Below, in pieces: positions 1 to 6,083 of a stretch of 7,786 nucleotides of DNA; position 1 is the stretch's first letter, and each line of letters starts with the position of its first letter. The DNA comes from HGM05232 sp036661515 (lineage in GTDB: Bacteria; Bacteroidota; Bacteroidia; Bacteroidales; Muribaculaceae). The stretch spans positions 1 to 7,786 of the forward strand of contig JAVWYO010000094.1 in the NCBI GenBank assembly GCA_036661515.1, read 5' to 3'. The notes under the pieces are model-generated. The model ran no database searches and had not been told where the DNA came from. It saw only the letters and a program-made list of their open reading frames with translations. A program made the position numbers and the translations under genes.

Positions 1-50
1 TGGGCAAAATCACATTGATGTTCTTGCTTTGTGTGGGCGATTAGGACGCG

Positions 51-80
51 AAAAAAGCTTCCTTGCATAAGCGAGGAAGC
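51..80 (-). terminator. Intrinsic terminator of the rpmB-rpmG-DUF4295 unit
   Basis: Read on the minus strand, bases 80-71 pair with 66-57 (GCTTCCTCGC against GCAAGGAAGC), with a single C-A mismatch at 73/64 and a four-base TTAT loop. Six U residues follow (complement of the A run at 51-56). It lies 24 bp past the DUF4295 stop, the right place to end that transcript. A short AT-only inverted repeat (86-91 with 99-104) lies between the stop and this hairpin and probably adds little. Confidence 0.85.
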
Positions 81-104
81 TCTACTATATATTTTTGATA
101 TATA

Positions 105-257
105 TTATTTCTTTAAAGCAGCCTGTACAGCGTCGTTAGGTACCATTTCTTCTTTGAAAGTGTAAGCACCGCTTTTAGGCGATTTTACCATTCTGATAAC
201 CTTGCTGAAAGTACGGCCTTCACCTTTTTGTAATGATGCAACGGTTTTCTTTGCCAT
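105..257 (-). CDS. DUF4295 family small protein, probably ribosomal protein bL38
   Basis: This 50-residue basic protein starts MAKKTVASLQKGEGRTFSKV and ends NDAVQAALKK. The sequence and its place after bL28 and bL33 match the Bacteroidota-specific family DUF4295. From memory, this family was seen as an extra large-subunit protein, named bL38, in a Flavobacterium ribosome structure; I recall this and cannot check it here. Lysine and arginine are spread along the chain, as expected for an rRNA-binding protein. There is no signal peptide, membrane segment or cysteine pair. The ATG lies 9 bp after the rpmG stop, so the two are surely co-transcribed, and a terminator follows at once. At 50 codons it is easily missed by length-filtered gene calling. 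I am sure it is a gene and fairly sure of the family; the ribosomal role rests on recollection and context. Confidence 0.88.
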   Translation of the reverse strand: MAKKTVASLQKGEGRTFSKVIRMVKSPKSGAYTFKEEMVPNDAVQAALKK

Positions 258-266
258 AATTCAATA

Positions 267-455
267 TTATTTAATTTCTTTGTGAACTGTTACTTTCTTT
301 AGAATTGGATTAAATTTTTTCAATTCTAATCTCTCGGTGGTATTTTTTCTGTTTTTAGTCGTAATATAACGAGATGTACCAGGCATACCACTTGTCTTGT
401 GCTCAGTACATTCAAGGATTACTTGAACTCTATTACCTTTAGCTTTCTTTGCCAT
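267..455 (-). CDS. rpmG: 50S ribosomal protein bL33 (zinc-free form)
   Basis: This 62-residue protein is bL33, a small protein of the large ribosomal subunit near the E site. The core reads RVQVILECTEHKTSG, then RYITTKNRKNTTERLELKKF, which is the family signature. Zinc-binding forms carry two CxxC pairs. Here only one cysteine remains (in ECTEH) and the second pair is replaced (KKFNP), so this is the C-minus form that does not need zinc. The length is slightly above the usual 50-55 residues because of a few residues inserted around SGMPGTS, which I believe is common in Bacteroidota. The ATG is 4 bp after the rpmB stop and the DUF4295 gene starts 9 bp after this stop, so all three form one tight transcription unit. 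Confidence 0.97.
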   Translation of the reverse strand: MAKKAKGNRVQVILECTEHKTSGMPGTSRYITTKNRKNTTERLELKKFNPILKKVTVHKEIK

Positions 456-459
456 TTTC

Positions 460-717
460 TTAACCTTCTACTGTTTTAATACTTGTTAGATACCCTTTTC
501 CTGCAGCTTGTTTCATTGCAGCGTCAAGACCAATTTTATTGATTGTACGCAATCCTGCAGCCGAGATTGATAGACTAATCCACGTTTGTTGTTCTACCCA
601 GAAAAACTTTTTCGTGAAAAAGTTTATGTTAAATTTACGCTTTGTCCTTCGTTTAGAATGCGATACGTTGTTTCCTGTCATCGCTTTCTTGCCTGTTATT
701 TGACAAATTTTCGACAT
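460..717 (-). CDS. rpmB: 50S ribosomal protein bL28
   Basis: This 85-residue protein is bL28, a large-subunit protein needed for assembly and subunit joining. The N-terminus MSKICQITGKKAMTGNNVSH and the following SKRRTKRKFNINF are diagnostic, and the C-terminal part carries the usual ISAAGLRTINKIGLDAA segment. Zinc-binding bL28 has a CxxC pair near the N-terminus; here only the first cysteine is present, so this is the zinc-free version, matching the zinc-free bL33 next to it. The length is normal for Bacteroidota. It is the first gene of the three-gene ribosomal unit, with a promoter-like element about 50 bp upstream and cinA ending 122 bp upstream. No Shine-Dalgarno sequence precedes the ATG; the leader is A/T-rich. 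Confidence 0.97.
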   Translation of the reverse strand: MSKICQITGKKAMTGNNVSHSKRRTKRKFNINFFTKKFFWVEQQTWISLSISAAGLRTINKIGLDAAMKQAAGKGYLTSIKTVEG

Positions 718-764
718 GGCTATATAATTTTTATTGTTTCTTATTTACTCTCCAAAACAGAGTG

Positions 765-796
765 CAAAGTAAGCAAATATTGCTGATACCTGCAAA
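765..796 (-). promoter_or_regulatory. Bacteroidota-type promoter for rpmB-rpmG-DUF4295
   Basis: Reading the minus strand, TTTG at 796-793 is followed by a 20-base spacer and TTACTTTG at 772-765. This fits the Bacteroidota sigma factor pattern TTTG / TAnnTTTG with one mismatch in the -7 box. The following CACTCTG would place the start of transcription near 755-760, giving a leader of about 40 bases before rpmB. It sits in the gap between cinA and rpmB, so the ribosomal genes probably have their own transcript in addition to any read-through from tsaD-cinA. Confidence 0.65.
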
Positions 797-839
797 TATT
801 ATTAAAATAAATATTTTCTTTTTCGGTTTTTTTGAATAA

Positions 840-2084
840 TTACCTATCTCTCAATAGTTTTATCAGCATAATTATGGCTGCAGTTGTGGCTCGTTCTATA
901 ACGCGTGTGCGGTCTCCAGCAAAATGATGCTCTTTTGCTATAAGTTCTTGGCCTTTGCTTACGCATATCCACACAGTACCTACGGGTTTATTTAGACTTC
1001 CTCCACCTGGTCCTGCGATGCCCGAAGTTGCAATTGAGCAATCGGTGTGTAGTAAATTTGCTACTCCTTGACACATGTGTTTTACGGTGTCTTCACTTAC
1101 TGCGCCTGCGCTTGCCAGCACTGTTTCGGGTACATTGAGTACGTTATTCTTCACAGTATTTGAGTATGAGACAACTGACCCTGTAAAATATTGACTACTG
1201 CCAGCTACGGTTGTTATTTCGTGTGCTATGTTTCCACCAGTACAACTTTCGGCGGTAGCGAGTGTTAATTTTCGGTTTATTAGCATTTCGCCTAATATAG
1301 CAGATAGTGATTTGTCTTCATCGCTTATAATGCTATCTCCGAGCGTCATTTCTAATTGTGCTGATAGTTGCTCCATATCTTTGGATAACTTTATATTATC
1401 TTTTGAAATTCCTGTAAGGCGAAGTCTTATTACGCCAGGCTTAGGAAGATATGCGAGCTTTATATAATCGGGCATTGAGCGTTCAAAGTTATCAAGTTTC
1501 ATTGCCAGTACAGACTCGGAATAATCGATTACGATAAATGTGTGATGCTCTATATAATCGTTTGCATTGAAGCGTTTAACTAATTGTGGTATAATCTCAC
1601 GTTCCATCATTATCTCGGTTTCGAATGGCACGCCTGGCATTGAAACGAGGACTTTATCATTGCGTTCAAACCACATAATTGGAGCTGTCCCCACGCGGTT
1701 CTGAATTACTCGACACGACGATGGTACATAGGCTTGTGCTGCCGTTAGGGTGTTAATCTTTAGGTGTCGTTTTTCAACTACTTCCAGCACGTTAGCCTCG
1801 ACAGCCTTATCGTATATCATCTCACCTCCGAAGTATCTACAAAGAGTTTCCTTCGTTATATCATCTTTAGTTGGTCCTAATCCGCCTGTTGTAAGAACTA
1901 CATCGGTCACCGCAAAAGCCTCATCAATAGCCTTTGTAATCTCATTGCTATCGTCGGCAATAACTTTGACACTCTTTACATTCCAGCCAAGAGGATTAAG
2001 GTGACGTGCAATCCAGCCCGAATTAGTGTCGATAACTTGCCCTATAAGCAATTCATCGCCAATTGCAATAATTGATACATTCAT
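840..2084 (-). CDS. cinA: CinA family protein, two-domain (COG1058 plus PncC nucleotide deamidase domain)
   Basis: This 414-residue protein has the full CinA layout. Residues 1-170 are the MoCF-like COG1058 domain, with the opening SIIAIGDELLIGQVIDTNS and the binding motif TTGGLGPTKDD at 65-75; in characterised members this domain is an ADP-ribose (NAD-derived) pyrophosphatase. A small linking domain follows (about 175-250). Residues 258-414 form the PncC-type domain, which hydrolyses nicotinamide mononucleotide to the mononucleotide acid; its signatures AESCTGG (278-284) and TSGIAGPGG (353-361) are intact. The likely role is clearing damaged pyridine nucleotides in the cytoplasm; the name comes from competence-induced expression in other bacteria, which is not implied here. 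The gene starts 35 bp after the tsaD stop, so the two are probably co-transcribed. The length is normal and no residue seems lost. No clear terminator follows it. Confidence 0.96.
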   Translation of the reverse strand: MNVSIIAIGDELLIGQVIDTNSGWIARHLNPLGWNVKSVKVIADDSNEITKAIDEAFAVTDVVLTTGGLGPTKDDITKETLCRYFGGEMIYDKAVEANVLEVVEKRHLKINTLTAAQAYVPSSCRVIQNRVGTAPIMWFERNDKVLVSMPGVPFETEIMMEREIIPQLVKRFNANDYIEHHTFIVIDYSESVLAMKLDNFERSMPDYIKLAYLPKPGVIRLRLTGISKDNIKLSKDMEQLSAQLEMTLGDSIISDEDKSLSAILGEMLINRKLTLATAESCTGGNIAHEITTVAGSSQYFTGSVVSYSNTVKNNVLNVPETVLASAGAVSEDTVKHMCQGVANLLHTDCSIATSGIAGPGGGSLNKPVGTVWICVSKGQELIAKEHHFAGDRTRVIERATTAAIIMLIKLLRDR

Positions 2085-2119
2085 AATAATATTATTTTTT
2101 AGCTATTAACTCCGTTTTA

Positions 2120-3136
2120 TTATACTTCGACACGTGCAAAAGGGGTGAGATTCATTGCGCAATATTTTTTATCGAGGTACTTGAAATATCCTGCAACGGC
2201 TATCATTGCTGCGTTATCGGTAGTGAAAGAACGTTTTGGGATAAATGCGCGTAGTCCATGAGCATCGGCATATTCCTGTACCGCATTTCTCACGCCCGAA
2301 TTTGCCGATACTCCACCACCAATTGCAATTTGCTTAATTCCTGTCATTGTGATAGCTTTAGAAAACTTATCCATAAGGATAGCAATTATTGTAGCTTGAA
2401 GTGATGCGGCAAGATCGGCTTTATTTTCCTCGATGAAGTTGGGATTTTCTTTTTTTGCATCGCGAAGTGTGTATAGGAACGAGGTTTTCAATCCACTAAA
2501 ACTATAATTTAGGTCGGCAATGTGAGGTTTGCTAAATTTGAAACGTTTAGCGTCGCCCTCTGCGGCAAGGCGGTCGATGAAAGGTCCACCAGGATATGGC
2601 AAACCCATTACCTTTGCACATTTATCAAATGCTTCACCGGCAGCATCGTCAATCGTCTGTCCAAGCACTTCCATAGAGCTTGGAGAGTTCACTTTTATAA
2701 TTTGAGAATTACCGCCTGATACAAGGAGGCACAGATAAGGAAATTCGGGGACTTGAGTGTTTTCATCTTCTTTAATAAAGTGAGAAAGCACGTGTCCATG
2801 AAGGTGATTGACATCGATAAGAGGAATGTTAAGAGCCAGTGCCAGCCCCTTAGAGAATGATGTGCCCACAAGTAATGAACCAAGAAGACCTGGACCTCGC
2901 GTGAAAGCAATAGCGCTAATGTCTTCTTTTTTTATTCCTGCTTGTCGGATAGCCTCAGAAACCACCGGCACAATATTTTGTTGATGAGCTCTTGATGCAA
3001 GTTCTGGCACAACACCACCATAAGCCTCATGAACCTTTTGACTGGCTATTACATTCGACATAAGCACTCCATCTTTGATAATGGCAGCCGAAGTATCGTC
3101 GCACGACGATTCAATTCCTAATATTATAACGCTCAT
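2120..3136 (-). CDS. tsaD: tRNA N6-threonylcarbamoyladenosine transferase TsaD
   Basis: TsaD moves the threonylcarbamoyl group from TC-AMP to A37 of tRNAs that read ANN codons, working in the cytoplasm with TsaB, TsaE and TsaC, none of which lies in this window. At 338 residues it has the usual bacterial length. The ASKHA nucleotide-binding fold shows as GIESSCDDT (7-15), SGGNS (140-144) and GGGVSANSG (273-281). The metal site is complete: His111 and His115 in NHLHGH, and Asp307 in TTDNAAM. The start is supported by a promoter-like element just upstream and by the normal N-terminus MSVIILGIESS. The gene ends with two in-frame stops (TAATAA), and cinA follows 35 bp later. In Bacteroides, as I recall, tsaD also lies directly ahead of cinA and rpmB, so this order is conserved. 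Confidence 0.98.
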   Translation of the reverse strand: MSVIILGIESSCDDTSAAIIKDGVLMSNVIASQKVHEAYGGVVPELASRAHQQNIVPVVSEAIRQAGIKKEDISAIAFTRGPGLLGSLLVGTSFSKGLALALNIPLIDVNHLHGHVLSHFIKEDENTQVPEFPYLCLLVSGGNSQIIKVNSPSSMEVLGQTIDDAAGEAFDKCAKVMGLPYPGGPFIDRLAAEGDAKRFKFSKPHIADLNYSFSGLKTSFLYTLRDAKKENPNFIEENKADLAASLQATIIAILMDKFSKAITMTGIKQIAIGGGVSANSGVRNAVQEYADAHGLRAFIPKRSFTTDNAAMIAVAGYFKYLDKKYCAMNLTPFARVEV

Positions 3137-3158
3137 TGTCTTTATTCTTATTTTTGCA

Positions 3159-3166
3159 CAAAGTTA
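3159..3166 (-). promoter_or_regulatory. -7 promoter box ahead of tsaD
   Basis: The minus strand reads TAACTTTG, an exact match to the Bacteroidota -7 consensus TAnnTTTG, 22 bp before the tsaD ATG. The -33 region is weak: no TTTG is present at a 19-21 base spacing. If used, it gives a very short leader of about 15 bases, A-rich as is usual in this phylum. It would start a tsaD-cinA transcript independent of the DUF4421-like gene upstream. Confidence 0.55.
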
Positions 3167-3197
3167 CACATTCTATGGAATTGAAAAGGAAAGAATG

Positions 3198-4214
3198 CTA
3201 AAATCTTACACCAGCACAAATGTTAAAGGTTCCAATTGAATTTGTTACCGAATAATCGTCGCTTAGGTATGAATATGTGTTATATTGGCATATAAGTCCG
3301 GCAAAGTATCTTGATTTATTATATACTACTGATAATTTAGCACTTGCATTTATAGAAAATAAATCTCGCTCACCCTCAGTAGATTGCTCTTTACAATGCT
3401 TAAAGCCCATCATTGGTGTTAGTGATGCACTTAGCAACCATCGCTTAGCAAATACCCAATTATAGCCGTATCCTATTATAAAAGAATAATCATTATACTT
3501 AAATCGATAAAAGTAGTTGTCATTAGGCAACTCATTTTTCATTTCTTGTGGCAATTTTGAAAAATCCAGTTTCAAGTCGTGTGCTGCTATCGACACGCCA
3601 CCATATAGTGTGCCTGAACTTCTCTTTTGTATTCGAGAATAGTTTGAGGCTGCTTGCGAAAATCGACGGTTGTTGAAAATATATATTAATTCTAAGCCAT
3701 AAGATTCTGTTTTTAATCCATCATCAAAACGGTAGTTAAGTCTGCTAAGATTGCCGAATTTTGAAATGCGTGGGGCATCTTCATTTATTGAATAATATGC
3801 GCTACATATAACTCTGCTACAAGTAAATGAGAAGTCGGCACGCTTCCTTGATGGGGAATCTTTCTTGAAGGCGTTTTTCACGTTCATCATATATCCGATA
3901 GATACGGCTCGATATCCTAACGACACTCCAATGTGGCTCGAAAAGTCGGAATTCATAACTACGTGCTTATTGCCTGTATATCCAAATGTGTAGGTGTCAA
4001 TCCAATTATCATTTTTTATTTTAAAGTTGAAGTATTTTCCTGTTCCAGCCACGTAGGCGGAGTCATAAGAATTAAACGCCTTATCGACCCATTTATAAGT
4101 TCTCAAAATAATATTTCGAGGTCCAAGTATAGAATCTAATTTTATGATTTTAAAGCCATAAGAAAAGGAACTTGTAAAAGCCACGAAAAGAAGTAATAAG
4201 TAATAACGTTTCAT
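3198..4214 (-). CDS. DUF4421-like secreted protein, probable outer-membrane beta-barrel
   Basis: This 338-residue protein has a signal peptide: MKR, a hydrophobic run (YYLLLLFVAF) and a probable cut near residue 20 (SFSYG before FKIIK). After it come many short alternating polar/hydrophobic stretches rich in Tyr, Phe and Gly, for example IGVSLGYRAVSIGYMM (95-110), YSFIIGYGYNWVF (243-255) and RYFAGLICQYNTYSYL (302-317). The last residue is phenylalanine (GVRF), the usual end of a BAM-assembled barrel. The segment NNRRFSQAASNYSRIQKRSS (181-200) and the overall layout resemble the Bacteroidota family DUF4421, whose function is unknown to me. It has its own promoter-like box, with a terminator for the upstream gene in between, so it is likely transcribed alone. 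It is not recognisably a TonB receptor, SusD or OmpA protein. The membrane location is fairly safe; the family name is from pattern memory. Confidence 0.8.
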   Translation of the reverse strand: MKRYYLLLLFVAFTSSFSYGFKIIKLDSILGPRNIILRTYKWVDKAFNSYDSAYVAGTGKYFNFKIKNDNWIDTYTFGYTGNKHVVMNSDFSSHIGVSLGYRAVSIGYMMNVKNAFKKDSPSRKRADFSFTCSRVICSAYYSINEDAPRISKFGNLSRLNYRFDDGLKTESYGLELIYIFNNRRFSQAASNYSRIQKRSSGTLYGGVSIAAHDLKLDFSKLPQEMKNELPNDNYFYRFKYNDYSFIIGYGYNWVFAKRWLLSASLTPMMGFKHCKEQSTEGERDLFSINASAKLSVVYNKSRYFAGLICQYNTYSYLSDDYSVTNSIGTFNICAGVRF

Positions 4215-4259
4215 TCGTTAGATCTTTTTCATTGAATAATATTCATTTTTCCATTAATA

Positions 4260-4267
4260 CAAAGATA
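4260..4267 (-). promoter_or_regulatory. -7 promoter box ahead of the DUF4421-like gene
   Basis: The minus strand reads TATCTTTG, an exact TAnnTTTG match, 45 bp before the ATG at 4214. No good TTTG is found at the -33 position. It lies downstream of the phosphofructokinase terminator, which leaves it as the natural start for this gene. Confidence 0.55.
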
Positions 4268-4299
4268 CAATTATTTAACGAATCACATATATTATAATG

Positions 4300-4341
4300 A
4301 AAAAATCCTCAGTTGCCATCTAAAGGCTACTGAGGATTTTT
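4300..4341 (-). terminator. Strong intrinsic terminator after the phosphofructokinase gene
   Basis: Bases 4301-4313 pair perfectly with 4329-4341 (core ATCCTCAGT with ACTGAGGAT). After one T-T mismatch, a further GCC/GGC stem closes a 7-base loop at 4318-4324. On the minus strand six U residues come at the end (4305-4300), the classic form. It starts 22 bp after the phosphofructokinase stop. The A/T arms make it nearly symmetric, so it could work in both directions, though no plus-strand gene needs it. Confidence 0.9.
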
Positions 4342-4363
4342 GTGTTATAAAGAATGATATTCT

Positions 4364-6007
4364 TTAGATATGTTCGTAATAAAGTGTGCGTGATGGTTGG
4401 TCACAAACTTCAGTTGGTCCAAAGTATTGGATAGGTCCAGGATATGTGTAGCAAGTGTTTTCAGCCCATTCGTTACGTTTCTCGGCAAATGTCTTGAAAG
4501 GTCTTCCGTCGAGGTCAACAAGAGCTTTTTGAATTACTGGTTTCATTTCACCGTTACGGCGTTCCATGTTCATCATCATAGTGATAGGTATTCCGCCAGC
4601 TATCCATTGTACAGAAGGCTTAGTTAGGTTACGTACTGATGACATGTATCCAGTGGCACCACTATTAACTAATTGAGCGGCATTAAAGCCAAGAGCATAG
4701 CAATAGTCGGCATCAAAGTTAGAAGGGTCGGCGCAACGTCCTTCGTATCCAAAGAAATGGTGAAGGGCAGAGAATTTTCCAACGTAGTTACCAGCAAATT
4801 TCATATCAGCAAGTCGTTTAGCGACCATTTCACTAAGTAGCTTTTCGGTTTCAATAAGAGACACTTGTACATTTCCGTGAGGGTCTCGGTCAAGTGTTAG
4901 TTGGCGAGCAACACCTTCGGGCAGAGTTTCAAATATTTCGGCATTAGCCTTTGAGAGTTTCTCAATAATGAATTTACGTTGAGCAGAGCGATCAAGTGTA
5001 GCAAATGAAGCATTTGCAGCGAGTAAATCATTAAGTTCGGCAATGAGAGCTTTCATTGCAGGAATAAATTCGATAAGTCCTTCTGGAATGAGTACTGTAC
5101 CAAAGTTATCACCCTTTTCAGCACGTTTAGCAACAACGTCGGCAATATTGTTAACGATGTCGGCAAGTGTCAATTTTTTTTCTTCAACTTCTTCCGAGAT
5201 TATGCAGTAGTTGGGTTGTGTTTGCAAAGCGCATTCAAGAGCTATGTGAGAAGCTGAGCGTCCCATTAGCTTAATAAAATGCCAATATTTTTTAGCTGAG
5301 TTACAGTCGCGTTGAATATTTCCAATAACTTCGGAATATACTTTAGTTGCTGTGTCAAATCCAAATGAAGTTTCAATCATTTCATTTTTCAAGTCACCGT
5401 CGATAGTCTTAGGGCAGCCAATAACTTGCACTCCTGCATTTGTAGCCTTATAATATTCGGCAAGGACAGCTGCATTTGTATTAGAATCGTCACCACCAAT
5501 GATTACAAGAGCTTTTATTTCAAGTTCTTTTAATATTTTAAGACCTTTGTCAAATTGTTCGGGTTTTTCAAGTTTTGTACGGCCAGAACCTATAATATCA
5601 AACCCCCCAGTATTACGATATTCGTCAATAATAGTTGAAGTAAGTTCCATATAATCATGGTCAACGAAACCACCAGGACCCATTATAAATCCGTATAGGC
5701 GACTTTCTTTATTTAGGGACTTGATACCATCAAAAATACCACTAATTACGTTATGTCCGCCAGGAGCTTGCCCGCCAGATAGGATAACGCCTACATTAAA
5801 TGGCGCAATATTCTTCGTTGTACTATTTTTCTCAAAAGTTAGTAATGGCAAACCATAAGTGTTTGGGAATAGTTCCTTGATTTCATTTTGGTTAGCAACC
5901 GATTGAGTTGCAGCGCCTTCTACTGCTTTTACTGCGCCCCAAAGAGCCGATGGCAATTTAGGTTGGTAAGAAGCACGGGCTTTTTGTAATGCACTCTTCT
6001 TTGTCAT
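4364..6007 (-). CDS. pfp: Diphosphate-dependent 6-phosphofructokinase (long form)
   Basis: The enzyme interconverts fructose 6-phosphate and fructose 1,6-bisphosphate using PPi instead of ATP, a reversible glycolytic step in the cytoplasm. At 547 residues it belongs to the long PPi-PFK group seen in Bacteroidota, plants and spirochaetes, against about 320 for ATP-PFK. Motifs: LSGGQAPGGHNV (76-87, phosphate loop); GGDDSNT (171-177), where the second Asp in GGDD, in place of Gly in the ATP form, marks PPi use; PKTIDGD (199-205), with Lys200 typical of PPi enzymes and Asp203 the expected catalytic base; MGR (248-250); and IPEG (307-310). The start MTKKSALQKARASYQPKLP agrees with my memory of Bacteroides homologues. 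It lies 72 bp after the M16 gene, with its own promoter-like element, and ends at a strong terminator. Nothing is truncated. Confidence 0.97.
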   Translation of the reverse strand: MTKKSALQKARASYQPKLPSALWGAVKAVEGAATQSVANQNEIKELFPNTYGLPLLTFEKNSTTKNIAPFNVGVILSGGQAPGGHNVISGIFDGIKSLNKESRLYGFIMGPGGFVDHDYMELTSTIIDEYRNTGGFDIIGSGRTKLEKPEQFDKGLKILKELEIKALVIIGGDDSNTNAAVLAEYYKATNAGVQVIGCPKTIDGDLKNEMIETSFGFDTATKVYSEVIGNIQRDCNSAKKYWHFIKLMGRSASHIALECALQTQPNYCIISEEVEEKKLTLADIVNNIADVVAKRAEKGDNFGTVLIPEGLIEFIPAMKALIAELNDLLAANASFATLDRSAQRKFIIEKLSKANAEIFETLPEGVARQLTLDRDPHGNVQVSLIETEKLLSEMVAKRLADMKFAGNYVGKFSALHHFFGYEGRCADPSNFDADYCYALGFNAAQLVNSGATGYMSSVRNLTKPSVQWIAGGIPITMMMNMERRNGEMKPVIQKALVDLDGRPFKTFAEKRNEWAENTCYTYPGPIQYFGPTEVCDQPSRTLYYEHI

Positions 6008-6052
6008 GAGTAGTAATATTATTAGTTTTAATTAGTTGTAGTTTTCAGAGTG

Positions 6053-6083
6053 CAAATTTCGGAAAAAAAGTTCACTTTATCAA
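6053..6083 (-). promoter_or_regulatory. Candidate promoter for the phosphofructokinase gene
   Basis: The minus strand has TTG at 6083-6081 (inside the M16 stop region), a 20-base spacer, then GAAATTTG at 6060-6053, which differs from TAnnTTTG at the first position. The next bases, CACTCTG, are the same as those after the rpmB -7 box, and the spacer length is also the same. Initiation would fall near 6045, giving a leader of about 40 bases. Read-through from the M16 gene remains possible because no terminator lies between them. Confidence 0.45.

Noticed and set aside
2..70. Plus-strand open frame of 22 codons entering from the left edge
   Set aside because: Its stop lies inside the terminator hairpin of the opposite strand and the sequence is not recognisable; it is probably chance.
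586..786. Plus-strand frame of 66 codons
   Set aside because: It overlaps the rpmB gene and its promoter on the opposite strand and has no protein-family character.
1228..2004. Plus-strand frames antisense to cinA (1228-1467 and 1750-2004)
   Set aside because: They are shadows of the cinA frame; the cinA protein is complete with all its motifs.
2695..2910. Minus-strand frame of 71 codons inside tsaD
   Set aside because: It is an out-of-frame reading of tsaD, whose own frame holds every expected motif without a frameshift.
3169..3197. Inverted repeat CATTCT/AGAATG after the DUF4421-like gene, considered as a terminator
   Set aside because: The stem is only 6 bp with a 17-base loop and no U run, and it overlaps the tsaD promoter region.
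3277..4139. Plus-strand frames antisense to the DUF4421-like gene
   Set aside because: They are short and lie wholly inside a minus-strand gene with a signal peptide and normal length.
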